Source: a virus. From it: 27,154 nt of DNA. The notes under the pieces were generated by a model. That model made no database searches and was not told the DNA's origin. It worked only from the letters and a program-made list of their open reading frames with translations. Positions 13,257 through 19,010 of this stretch are shown here, one piece after another (position 1 is the stretch's first letter; each line of letters opens with the position of its first letter). Both the position numbers and the translations under genes were made by a program. Location: positions 1 through 27,154 of IMG/VR virus record IMGVR_UViG_3300007735_000559; one strand, written 5' to 3'.

Positions 13257-13560
13257 ACATCGACGCTTTCATATCGTGGACGATGCCTGGAATGGATACG
13301 AAATCCGAGAGGGTGACGGCTACGGGGGCCGGACTATCGCCACGCATATATCCAGCTACCATGACGCTACCTTGCTCGCGTCCTCGGCATATATGCTGGC
13401 CGCGCTCGAAGGGGTTGTCCGCGCCCTTGATCCCGATGGAGTGGCCGCCCCCGACTCTGCTCGGTGCAAGGTTTGCGGCGTCCATCCGGCAGCCCATTCC
13501 ATGACGTGCGCCGTTAAAGGCGCTCGAGACGCCTACAATGCCGCAAGGGGCCGCATATGA
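13249..13560 (+). CDS. Small phage protein with Cys/His zinc-like cluster (103 aa)
   Basis: Starts MSEHRRFHIVDDAWNGYEIR, with SD GGGAG 9 bases upstream inside the preceding gene. The middle (DATLLASSAYMLAALEGVVR and DPDG) resembles the conserved helix of the protein at 12790-13077. After it comes C73-x2-C76-x2-H79-x3-H83-x3-C87, a compact cluster that could bind one zinc ion. The neighbour lacks this cluster, so this is a related helix with an added metal knuckle. The stop overlaps the next start (ATGA). Function unknown; a DNA- or protein-binding knuckle is possible. Confidence 0.7.
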   Translation: MSEHRRFHIVDDAWNGYEIREGDGYGGRTIATHISSYHDATLLASSAYMLAALEGVVRALDPDGVAAPDSARCKVCGVHPAAHSMTCAVKGARDAYNAARGRI

Positions 13561-13694
13561 GGGCTTTTCTGACGTGGGTGCTATCCCTGCTTTACGCGCC
13601 CCCGTGGCCGCCGCAGCCGGCCATACGCGACGATTGGCGCGGCTTACCGGAGCCTAACTGGGCTTGCAGGCGATGGGGGACTGACTATCTATGA
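13557..13694 (+). CDS. Very small protein (45 aa), signal-anchor then Pro/Trp-rich
   Basis: The gene overlaps both neighbours by 4 bases (ATGA at each end). The product starts MRAFLTWVLSLLYAPPWPPQ, a short hydrophobic N-terminus like a signal anchor followed by a Pro-rich turn. It continues with four further Trp (W27, W35 and W40 among them) and one Cys. No family is recognised. The two exact coupling junctions are the main evidence that it is expressed. A membrane-tethered or secreted peptide is possible. Confidence 0.55.
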   Translation: MRAFLTWVLSLLYAPPWPPQPAIRDDWRGLPEPNWACRRWGTDYL

Positions 13695-13951
13695 GCCGAT
13701 TGACCGAAGAAGAAATGCAGGAGCTTTTCAGCGACCCCGAGCCGGCTGGCGAAGTGTGGGAGTCTGCACACGTTCGCGCAGACCGGTACCAGACGGCATT
13801 AGAGGCGATCCTGCGGTGCGAGAGTCGCGACCCCCAAGTGTTGATCGTGCAGGCGATAGCGGCCAGAGGGTTAGGCTTAAAAGAACTGGCCGACCGTCTG
13901 CTATCGGACGCCGAGGACGAAATAGGCCGCGACTTTGACGGGGACCGGTGA
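13691..13951 (+). CDS. Small acidic helical protein, unknown function (86 aa)
   Basis: Starts MSRLTEEEMQELFSDPEPAG and is predicted almost entirely helical and acidic (YQTALEAILRCESRDPQVLI; LKELADRLLSDAEDEIGRDF). It has one Cys and no membrane segment. It overlaps the upstream 45-codon gene by 4 bases and precedes a 20-codon hydrophobic frame, the last one before the operon terminator. Small acidic early proteins often act as inhibitors of host factors, but nothing specific is visible. Confidence 0.65.
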   Translation: MSRLTEEEMQELFSDPEPAGEVWESAHVRADRYQTALEAILRCESRDPQVLIVQAIAARGLGLKELADRLLSDAEDEIGRDFDGDR

Positions 13952-13952
13952 C

Positions 13953-14015
13953 ATGGCCGCCCTGTTGGCCGTTATCGTGGCCGCTATCGTGGCCGAATTG
14001 ATCGCAGGCGACTAA
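13953..14015 (+). CDS. Possible membrane microprotein (20 aa)
   Basis: An ATG one base after the previous stop opens MAALLAVIVAAIVAELIAGD, a single hydrophobic helix. The SD is poor (GGGACCGGTGAC). It is the last frame before the terminator and resembles in size the two microproteins that begin the operon. It is only weakly supported. Confidence 0.35.
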   Translation: MAALLAVIVAAIVAELIAGD

Positions 14016-14022
14016 CTGACCC

Positions 14023-14045
14023 CCCCCGCTTTCGCGGGGGTTTTT
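14023..14045 (+). terminator. Intrinsic terminator of the early plus-strand operon
   Basis: A perfect 7-bp stem CCCCCGC-TTTC-GCGGGGG (14023-14029, 14034-14040) is followed by TTTTT. It ends the operon that starts at about 10970. The T-run overlaps the stop codon of the convergent helicase gene. In the other direction the hairpin has no T-run. Confidence 0.9.
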
Positions 14046-15405
14046 ATTTCACCACCGTAAGCGACGGCGGCGCGGCTTCAAGCATATCGCGCAAGACCGC
14101 CCCTTTCGTATCCGCCAATTCCGGCGCGCACCAGACGTGCCGTTTGGTCGTGTAGCGGCGCGAGTGGACAAGCCCTCGGTCCATCCATCCGGCCTCTTTC
14201 AAAGCGACTAGGATCGCGTCTCGGGAGATTTTAGGGGCGTCCCTGTGGTTCTTTACGATTCGCAGGGCGATTAGGTTAAGGGGCGCCGCTTTAACCCCAC
14301 GCTCGAACATATCCACACGATCGCGTGCCATCTGCGTGACGTAGCTCTCGGCATTGTTCATTGCGAGGTCGACTAGGGCGAGCTTGGCGTCGGTCACGGG
14401 CGGCGTAGCGCCTGGCAGGAACTGGCGCACGTCGCGTGCGTCGAGCCACGCGGTCACGGCCTCAAACCCGCCATCGTGATACCACCGCCAGAGGCGTGAT
14501 GCGTCCTCGTCGGCCATGCGCGGAGCGTGCGACCAGATAACGAACCATCGACGGTCATCACTTGGCAGACTGATGGCGGCGCGCTCGTTGCTGAACGCAA
14601 GCAGGAGCAGTCGGTTTAATGCGTTGTAGGGGTGCGCGTGTTTCCGGTTCACTTGCAGAAACTCTGGCGGCGCAGCGATGAGCGGCTTGAGCGTATTTTC
14701 AAACCCCTTTTTGTCCATGCGCTCGTTCTGGCGCAATTCGTTGATGACTAGAACCTCGGACTCCAGCGCGTAACCCCACGCGCCGGTCAGTTCATCGTGC
14801 CGGATCACCTCGACGTTCACGTTTTGGTCGGTGCCGATTGACCACAGGAACGGCGCCCACAGGGAGTCTTTACCCGACCCCGGCACGCCGCCATGTAGAA
14901 CGGCGTGATTTATCTTGATGTTCGCGTGCTGGCGCTTGTGTGCCATCACATTGAAAACGTGCTCGCGGTCGCTTTCGGACGGAATCATGCGCTCGGCGTG
15001 CTTGAGCCAGAGCGATACGTCACCAGGGCGCCCTTTCGGACGGGCATCGCGCCACCGGTTGCCGAATACCTCACCGTTGCGGGAGACAAGGTTTCCCTCG
15101 CCTGCGGCAAACGTGACCCCCGACAGAGCGTGCCCCCCTCGAGCTTTGCGGTTCTCGTCAAACCATAGAGCAGGGTCGCAACGCTTGTTCTCCGAGTGGA
15201 TGCTCGCCAGTTTCGGTTCGTGCCGATAAAGGGCGTTAAACGTCCCTCGGGGGTACTCGGTGCGCTCTACCAGGTCGAAATAGGAATCGTTCGTTTTGAC
15301 ATAGGCGAAGCGCCCGTGCCAACGATCTTTTGTCAGATTCGACACGTCCCGTTCGTTAATTTCGGCCAAGATGGCGGCGTCTGTTATCGGGCTTGCGTCG
15401 GTCAT
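14044..15405 (-). CDS. SF3/DUF5906-type phage helicase (primase-helicase family)
   Basis: A 453-residue ATPase. Walker A is GGVPGSGKDS (172-181), Walker B is EVLVINEL (217-224), and the sensor-type segment LLLLAFSNERAAISLPSDDR follows. This order matches the DUF5906 helicases of phage and viral primase-helicases. No zinc finger or primase catalytic motif is visible in the first 150 residues, so it is a helicase without the usual primase part. It would unwind DNA at the phage fork. The gene starts at the stop of an 11-codon leader (ATGA). It lies between two plus-facing terminators, convergent with the early operon. No phage DNA polymerase is in the window. Confidence 0.85.
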   Translation of the reverse strand: MTDASPITDAAILAEINERDVSNLTKDRWHGRFAYVKTNDSYFDLVERTEYPRGTFNALYRHEPKLASIHSENKRCDPALWFDENRKARGGHALSGVTFAAGEGNLVSRNGEVFGNRWRDARPKGRPGDVSLWLKHAERMIPSESDREHVFNVMAHKRQHANIKINHAVLHGGVPGSGKDSLWAPFLWSIGTDQNVNVEVIRHDELTGAWGYALESEVLVINELRQNERMDKKGFENTLKPLIAAPPEFLQVNRKHAHPYNALNRLLLLAFSNERAAISLPSDDRRWFVIWSHAPRMADEDASRLWRWYHDGGFEAVTAWLDARDVRQFLPGATPPVTDAKLALVDLAMNNAESYVTQMARDRVDMFERGVKAAPLNLIALRIVKNHRDAPKISRDAILVALKEAGWMDRGLVHSRRYTTKRHVWCAPELADTKGAVLRDMLEAAPPSLTVVK

Positions 15406-15437
15406 GGCGATACCTTACAGTTCATCTCGTTCTCCAT
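15402..15437 (-). CDS. Candidate 11-aa leader peptide coupled to the helicase gene
   Basis: The frame MENEMNCKVSP starts 8 bases after GGGAG and ends in the ATGA that contains the helicase start. The SD lies in a small hairpin, TTCTC-TTGG-GAGAA on the minus strand (15443-15456). This arrangement could make helicase translation depend on reading the leader. It is too short to call on coding statistics. Confidence 0.4.
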   Translation of the reverse strand: MENEMNCKVSP

Positions 15438-15461
15438 GTTGATTCTCCCAAGAGAAGTTAG
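15434..15461 (-). promoter_or_regulatory. Leader motif shared with the phosphoesterase gene
   Basis: On the minus strand TAACTTCTCTTGGGAGAATC continues AACA. The leader of the phosphoesterase gene (20984-21013) carries TAAGTTCTCTTTGGGAGCAT and then TAACA. Both place CTC/GAG around a TTGG or TTTGG loop just before a start region. Both genes begin after a gap in the minus-strand gene array. A common translational or transcriptional signal is inferred. Confidence 0.5.
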
Positions 15462-15494
15462 CCCCGGTAGTCTCCTAGCTGCCGGGGCTTTTTT
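15460..15494 (+). terminator. Plus-facing intrinsic terminator in a minus-strand gene array
   Basis: An 8-bp stem AGCCCCGG/CCGGGGCT (15460-15467, 15482-15489), whose large loop has an inner TAG/CTA pairing, is followed by six T. It faces rightward although both neighbours are leftward genes. It may block antisense read-through from the early operon into the recombination operon. On the minus strand it could pause or process mRNA. Confidence 0.75.
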
Positions 15495-15775
15495 CATTGC
15501 CGCTCTAGGCTGGCAATCTCCCGGTCCAGATACCATCGTGCCTTCTTCAGATCGAGCAGGGCATCATGTTTGTGCGCGGCTCGGGCAATGTACTTCACCA
15601 CATTCCCCAAGCAAAAATTTAATTCTTTTGCTTCGATAAAGTCTATGGTTTCCACCCCGCCGACCTTGTAATGCGGCGGGTGATTGACCATATCCGTCCG
15701 AGGTTGTCCGCGACCGTCCGTTAACGTCTGGCCGACCACTACTGGCGGCTCCCATTTATGCTCATGTTGCGGCAT
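15494..15775 (-). CDS. DUF3310 (SaV-like) phage protein
   Basis: A 93-residue protein. The start MPQHEHKWEPPVVVG was chosen over the ATG 42 bases upstream because that would extend deep into the preceding gene; the chosen start still overlaps it by 14 bases. The block VNHPPHYKVGGVETIDFIEA, then FCLGNVVKYIARAAHK and DLKKARWYLDREI, is the signature of DUF3310, a common small phage protein of unknown biochemical role. It is found in phage early/recombination regions. The stop codon lies in the T-run of the plus-facing terminator. Confidence 0.88.
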   Translation of the reverse strand: MPQHEHKWEPPVVVGQTLTDGRGQPRTDMVNHPPHYKVGGVETIDFIEAKELNFCLGNVVKYIARAAHKHDALLDLKKARWYLDREIASLERQ

Positions 15776-15941
15776 TGACTTTTTTCCATCCCTTCTCGGT
15801 TTTAGTGAACCCTGCAAAGTTCAGCGCCTCTTCGGATCGGCAAAAGCCGCCCTTATGCTTGTGTTGCAGGAAACTCTCTGGATTTACAAACGTCTGCTTG
15901 CAGTTTGAGCAACGACGGATGCGTGACACTTTATATCCCAT
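15762..15941 (-). CDS. FDXHR-like small zinc-binding protein (59 aa)
   Basis: The start chosen is the ATG that shares one base with the upstream stop (TAATG), giving MGYKVSRIRRCSNCK. A longer version from 15983 would overlap the upstream gene. The C11-x2-C14 pair, the ESFLQHKH segment (H27, H29) and C34 form a zinc-binding pattern like the FDXHR family of small phage proteins, here with SFLQHK in place of FDxHR. The C-terminus (FAGFTKTEKGWKKV) is also typical of that family. It is probably a nucleic-acid- or protein-binding knuckle; exact function unknown. Confidence 0.75.
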   Translation of the reverse strand: MGYKVSRIRRCSNCKQTFVNPESFLQHKHKGGFCRSEEALNFAGFTKTEKGWKKVNAAT

Positions 15942-16057
15942 TACTTTCTTACTAGCCTCGTTACTTTTCCGACTTTTGTGCAAAACGAATTGATCCAGGC
16001 TTGCTTGCTTTCACGCATCACCGTGCGCCCGCAATGTTTGCAATAGTATTTGCTCAC
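15941..16057 (-). CDS. Small zinc-ribbon-like protein (38 aa), GTG start
   Basis: A 38-codon gene starting at GTG, which overlaps the upstream stop (GTGA), and ending in TAATG with the next gene. The product starts MSKYYCKHCGRTVMRESKQA and contains the C6-x2-C9 pair and C26. I recognise the YYCKHCG...W..S-C pattern as a recurrent tiny phage protein. With three Cys and one His (H8), it may bind one zinc. It lies directly before the FDXHR-like gene, so two tiny metal-binding proteins are made in tandem. Confidence 0.75.
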   Translation of the reverse strand: MSKYYCKHCGRTVMRESKQAWINSFCTKVGKVTRLVRK

Positions 16058-16221
16058 TGCGGCAATCCCCACTTAAACTCGCCCGTGCGCCCATCGTAAT
16101 GCGCGCAGGACTGCTCAATTGCCGAGCGGTGAGCGTACTTCGACGCAATGATGCACCCGAGCGTTACGCCCACGGCCAACGCAAACGTAATCACAAACGC
16201 TAGTTCGTTGCGCTTAATCAT
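16054..16221 (-). CDS. Small membrane protein (55 aa)
   Basis: Starts MIKRNELAFVITFALAVGVT, with a membrane span at about residues 7-25 preceded by Lys-Arg. A soluble tail follows with SCAHYDGRTGEFKWGLPQ. The tail with C-AHYD-TGEFKW is a pattern I have seen in small phage proteins of unknown role. The start overlaps the upstream HTH gene (ATGA) and the stop overlaps the next start (GTGA). The orientation is probably N-in with the conserved tail outside, by the positive-inside rule. Function unknown. Confidence 0.75.
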   Translation of the reverse strand: MIKRNELAFVITFALAVGVTLGCIIASKYAHRSAIEQSCAHYDGRTGEFKWGLPQ

Positions 16222-16436
16222 AAGCCCGCCATTTGCAACTGGCCGCGCAAGGCATAGCGGGCGTACTTCTTGCCATTGCGCTTTTCCGTAATGGTTTCAA
16301 TGTCGACGCCGCGCCCTCGAAGGTCGTCGATCCTCGCCGCCAACCGAAAGCATCCAAACTCACGCAAAGCGTCAACCGGCGTAATGCTATTACCTGCCAA
16401 CAAATACTCGTGAATCATGTCGTTTTGCGACTTCAT
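16218..16436 (-). CDS. Helix-turn-helix protein, HTH_39-like (72 aa)
   Basis: The start MKSQNDMIHEYLLAGNSITP was chosen because SD AGGAG lies 7 bases before it and the ATG overlaps the preceding stop (ATGA). The fold is a winged helix: helix MIHEYLLAGN, turn SITPVDALREFGCFRLAARI, recognition helix, then the wing IETITEKRNGKKYARYAL. This is the pattern of PF14090 (HTH_39), small phage DNA-binding proteins. It may regulate this operon or act in replication. No target site is identified. Confidence 0.85.
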   Translation of the reverse strand: MKSQNDMIHEYLLAGNSITPVDALREFGCFRLAARIDDLRGRGVDIETITEKRNGKKYARYALRGQLQMAGL

Positions 16437-16747
16437 TGCTGTCTCCTGTTCGCACAGATCGTGCGCCATGTGTCCAGAACAATGCGTTCTGTCTCCCGTT
16501 TATTTGCGATATGACCGTAGTGCGCCAGGCACGATACATAATGCTCGTGCGCCTCTTTGCTTTTAGCGTGCATCGTTGCCGTGGCCTGCCGCTCTGCGAC
16601 CGTTCCCTCGGCGTGGATAAACACCATCTCCTTCGTGCGCTTGTATGCGTACTCGGCGCGCTCTACGTCCGCCTTCGCCGCCGCGCAAGTCTCGTCGGTG
16701 TCGACGAGAAAGCGCAGGGCTTTTTCTGCTCGTTCTTCGCTTATCAT
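16433..16747 (-). CDS. Coiled-coil phage protein of unknown function (104 aa)
   Basis: Starts MISEERAEKALRFLVDTDET and is helical throughout, with a long charged stretch (KADVERAEYAYKRTKEMVF; ATATMHAKSKEAHEHY) that suggests a coiled coil or helical hairpin. It has three Cys and several His. The start shares a base with the stop of the SSB-like gene (TGATG), and the end overlaps the HTH gene (ATGA). Proteins of this type sit beside ERF/SSB genes in many phages, so a role in the recombination complex is possible but unproven. Confidence 0.7.
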   Translation of the reverse strand: MISEERAEKALRFLVDTDETCAAAKADVERAEYAYKRTKEMVFIHAEGTVAERQATATMHAKSKEAHEHYVSCLAHYGHIANKRETERIVLDTWRTICANRRQQ

Positions 16748-17022
16748 CAGAACGGAACGTCGTCATCGACAAACTTTTCTTCGACCGGATCGGGCTTCTT
16801 CGTCGGCGTTGCCGCACGAAGTCCGTCCTTCGGGCGCACAGAAAGCGAAAAGTATTTCTGACCGGCGAGCTTGCCGCCGTCCTTGCCCGTCTTGAGCCAC
16901 GCCGAAAGCCAGTATTCCGTGCCGCCGACGTTAATCGAGCCGGTGTAGTCGGGATGCATCTCGGCTGCCTTCTTTTCGTTCTTCGCCAGCAGGCCGGTGT
17001 TGGTGTTGTCGTATTGCTTCAC
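16747..17022 (-). CDS. Putative single-stranded DNA-binding protein (91 aa)
   Basis: Starts MKQYDNTNTGLLAKNEKKAA. The centre has strands typical of a small OB-like or DUF736-like fold (YTGSINVGGTEYWLSAWLKT; KYFSLSVRPKD). The C-terminus is acidic and ends DDDVPF, closely like the DDDIPF tip of bacterial SSB that recruits repair and replication partners. The gene follows the YqaJ exonuclease gene (4-base overlap) in an ERF recombination cassette, the usual place for a phage SSB. It is shorter than classical SSB (about 170), so assignment rests on tail and context. Confidence 0.65.
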   Translation of the reverse strand: MKQYDNTNTGLLAKNEKKAAEMHPDYTGSINVGGTEYWLSAWLKTGKDGGKLAGQKYFSLSVRPKDGLRAATPTKKPDPVEEKFVDDDVPF

Positions 17023-17633
17023 AGGGCTAACTCCTTCAGTTTGTTGACTTTGGTTTCCAGTTCCACGAGGAACTCGTAAATTTCGTGCTCAAGCATCTTT
17101 ACTGCGTCGTCGTCACGCGGGATTCGGACGGTGAGCAACTGCAAGTGCTCGGGCATACGCGGGTCGTATGACACCCAATCGCACCATTCCGCACCGACGC
17201 ACGCCATTTGCCATTGCATCTGCAAATAGTATTTCTGCGGCGGCTCTTGGTTCAGCAGCCATTCGATGTGTGTGGCGGTGTTCGCGCATTTTATTTCGAG
17301 GCAGCCGCCCGGTGTGATAAGGCCATCCGGTGACGCGCCAGACATCGCAATACGCGGGTGCGGGGCAAAGCCTGTTTCAATCACAAGGTTGCCGGTGCGA
17401 GCAGCGTAGGCATCACGCGCAAACGGCTCTTGGTCAATGCCCCACTGCATCGCGGCATTGATGAAACCCTCCTCACGTTTGCCCGTGAGGCGCTCGCAAA
17501 CCAATTCTGCCATGTAGTTCGCTCGAGAGGCCGCGTATCCCGACTTCGTGCGCGCTACAACGTCGGCCACCCGGCTAGCCGTCACCTTGCCGATCCGCTC
17601 GGCAAACCATTCTGTCGTTCTCTGTTCCATCAC
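17019..17633 (-). CDS. YqaJ-family viral exonuclease (lambda Exo type)
   Basis: A 204-residue PD-(D/E)xK exonuclease that makes 3' single strands for annealing. Visible motifs are RIGKVTASRVADVV (13-26), WGIDQEPFARDAY (64-76, with the conserved E69), the catalytic set D103 (GASPDGLI) and E113-x-K115 (CLEIKCA), and YYLQMQWQMA (135-144). Length is normal. It overlaps the ERF gene upstream and the SSB-like gene downstream by 4 bases each. Annealing protein, exonuclease and SSB are therefore made together, as in other phage two-component recombination systems. Confidence 0.93.
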   Translation of the reverse strand: MMEQRTTEWFAERIGKVTASRVADVVARTKSGYAASRANYMAELVCERLTGKREEGFINAAMQWGIDQEPFARDAYAARTGNLVIETGFAPHPRIAMSGASPDGLITPGGCLEIKCANTATHIEWLLNQEPPQKYYLQMQWQMACVGAEWCDWVSYDPRMPEHLQLLTVRIPRDDDAVKMLEHEIYEFLVELETKVNKLKELAL

Positions 17634-18211
17634 GCCCCCAACTTAGTTTTGCGAGCGGTGAACAACGCTTGATGCGCTTTGCGTTCCTCGGGCGACAATT
17701 GCTTAAAGAGCGAAGTCAGTTCCGCCATGTTCGCCGCAAGGTCAATCGCGGTTTCAATGGCAGGATCGGTCACAGGCGCCGCAGCAACCTCATGCGTCGT
17801 TGCATCGGCGTCATTGTCCGCCTCGGTCGGGATGCAGAAAGTTTGAAGCGCACAGTATTTATAAGCCGCCGACATAGCCTTATTGCTTGATTTATCACCG
17901 GAGTCCATAGCCTCCCCGACTGTTATAACAGTGTGCTTACTGCCATCTTCGGCAGCCACAAAATCGAACTCGACGATTAGCGTCGTGTAGAACAACGCGC
18001 CGCCCGACTTGGTTTGCCGCTCCAGTACCTGCCGATCCTTGACGCGAGGCAGGATGCAGAGGCCGTGCTTTGACAGTAACGGCGACAAAGCGCCGTACAC
18101 CTGGTCGATTCCTCTGAACTGATAGCCCTGCTGGGCGTTCTTGGAATCCTTAGAAATGCCAATACGCGACAGGTCAGCGGTGACCGCCGCAATCTTTTCG
18201 TAAACCTTCAT
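17630..18211 (-). CDS. erf: ERF-family single-strand annealing protein
   Basis: A 193-residue protein with the ERF core. Residues 1-110 carry MKVYEKIAAVTADLSRIGIS, KNAQQGYQFRGIDQVYGALS and GLCILPRV, then the block MDSGDKSSNKAMSAAYKYCA followed by LQTFCIPTE, the conserved centre of the family. The C-terminus is variable (Ala/Thr-rich, then LTSLFKQLSPEERKAHQALF). ERF proteins anneal complementary single strands, and P22 Erf circularises incoming DNA. It works with the overlapping YqaJ exonuclease. The first gene of this operon lies upstream with a 4-base overlap. Confidence 0.93.
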   Translation of the reverse strand: MKVYEKIAAVTADLSRIGISKDSKNAQQGYQFRGIDQVYGALSPLLSKHGLCILPRVKDRQVLERQTKSGGALFYTTLIVEFDFVAAEDGSKHTVITVGEAMDSGDKSSNKAMSAAYKYCALQTFCIPTEADNDADATTHEVAAAPVTDPAIETAIDLAANMAELTSLFKQLSPEERKAHQALFTARKTKLGA

Positions 18212-18423
18212 TTGCCCTCCGAGAGCTTTGCGATTGCAATGTCGATGTTTTTGAGAACGTCACCGAAAAGTGAATGGAGCTCGACTGCTCCTTCGGCGTC
18301 TATGCGGTTTAACTCGTTGACGGCTTCAATGACGTTAAACATCGCCATCTCCGCCTTGTCCTGCTCCATGCGAAGCGCATCGCGCTCCATCTCAACGAGC
18401 ATTTGTTCGTGAATGTCATCCAT
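18208..18423 (-). CDS. Small acidic helical protein at head of recombination operon (71 aa)
   Basis: The start MDDIHEQMLVEMERD was chosen for its SD (GGAG) 6 bases upstream. MEIQMDD at 18435 is the alternative. The open frame to 18543 crosses the promoter and the divergent repressor gene and is not used. The protein is helical and Met/Glu-rich (DALRMEQDKAEMAMFNVIEA) with no known motif. It lies 28-35 bases after the predicted start of transcription and overlaps erf by 4 bases. It may modulate ERF, but nothing in the sequence shows how. Confidence 0.65.
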   Translation of the reverse strand: MDDIHEQMLVEMERDALRMEQDKAEMAMFNVIEAVNELNRIDAEGAVELHSLFGDVLKNIDIAIAKLSEGK

Positions 18424-18457
18424 TTGAATCTCCATACGAGGCCAATCCTCGGGGACA

Positions 18458-18498
18458 AGTATGTCTAGGTTGACATCCCCTGTCAACACTCTTAGCCT
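18458..18498. promoter_or_regulatory. Divergent promoters overlapped by operator GTTGACA-TCCCC-TGTCAAC
   Basis: The inverted repeat at 18469-18487 supplies a -35 box to each strand. Leftward: TTGACA (18486-18481), 17 bases, CATACT (18463-18458), for the recombination operon. Rightward: TTGACA (18470-18475), 17 bases, TAGCCT (18493-18498), for the Cro-like gene, whose ATG follows 6 bases later. A dimer on the palindrome would cover both -35 boxes. The divergent Cro-like protein is the obvious candidate. Confidence 0.75.
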
Positions 18499-18504
18499 GT
18501 TCGC

Positions 18505-18669
18505 ATGACTCCAAAAGATTTGATTAAAAAGTATGGCTCTCAAAACGCCGCTGCGAAGGCGCTTGGGATCACACGCCAGTCAATCAACAAGTGGTTTCGG
18601 GACAACAAAATTCCGAAACTGCGGTTGTATCAGATATTGCTTATGCAACAGGAAAACACGAAACAATGA
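18505..18669 (+). CDS. Cro-like HTH regulator (54 aa)
   Basis: Starts MTPKDLIKKYGSQNAAAKAL and continues with the helix-turn-helix GITRQSINKWFRDNKIPKLR (21-40). This is close in pattern to P22 Cro and YdaS-type repressors (MYKKDVIDHFG..., LGISDAAVSQW). No SD precedes the ATG, and the predicted -10 box ends 6 bases before it, so the mRNA may be leaderless, as lambda cI mRNA from pRM is. It probably binds the palindrome 18469-18487 and controls itself and the recombination operon. No CI-type partner or integrase is in the window. The stop overlaps the next start (ATGA). Confidence 0.85.
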   Translation: MTPKDLIKKYGSQNAAAKALGITRQSINKWFRDNKIPKLRLYQILLMQQENTKQ

Positions 18670-19010
18670 ACGCGGAAAAATCAATTGTCAGTAGCGACAT
18701 TAGCTACATGGTCGCCGGCAACGTCCAAATGTGGGCGGAGATCGCCACTACCCCTATGGGCAAGTTGCGCCTGGCCGACGCCTATCTCGGGCGCATCACG
18801 GTTGGCCCGTGGGAAACCCGTAAGATGATGACCGACGAACTGAAAGGCATGATCGGCGGCATAGTGCGTGAGGCAAACCCAAAAGACGTGCTAGGCGACC
18901 CACACGTCCGAGGCTTAGTTCGGCACCTGTGGGGCGAAATGGGCGTCACTCGATTACAACGACGGATGGAAGAAAATGCACGCAATACCGATAGAACTCA
19001 AGGAGGCTAA
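18666..19010 (+). CDS. Phage protein of unknown function (114 aa)
   Basis: The start MNAEKSIVSSDISYMVAGNV was chosen because it overlaps the Cro-like stop (ATGA); an ATG at 18591 would lie inside that gene. The sequence is mostly helical (MGKLRLADAYLGRITV; TRKMMTDELKGMIGGIV; HVRGLVRHLWGEMG) and ends in a basic, probably disordered tail. It has no Cys and no membrane segment. It overlaps the XF1762 gene by 35 bases. I do not recognise the family. Co-transcription with the regulator suggests an early or switch-linked role. Confidence 0.7.
   Translation: MNAEKSIVSSDISYMVAGNVQMWAEIATTPMGKLRLADAYLGRITVGPWETRKMMTDELKGMIGGIVREANPKDVLGDPHVRGLVRHLWGEMGVTRLQRRMEENARNTDRTQGG

Noticed and set aside
18424-18543. 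N-terminal extension of the first recombination gene to 18543
   Set aside because: It would cross the divergent promoter/operator and the start of the Cro-like gene; an internal ATG with a good SD exists at 18423.
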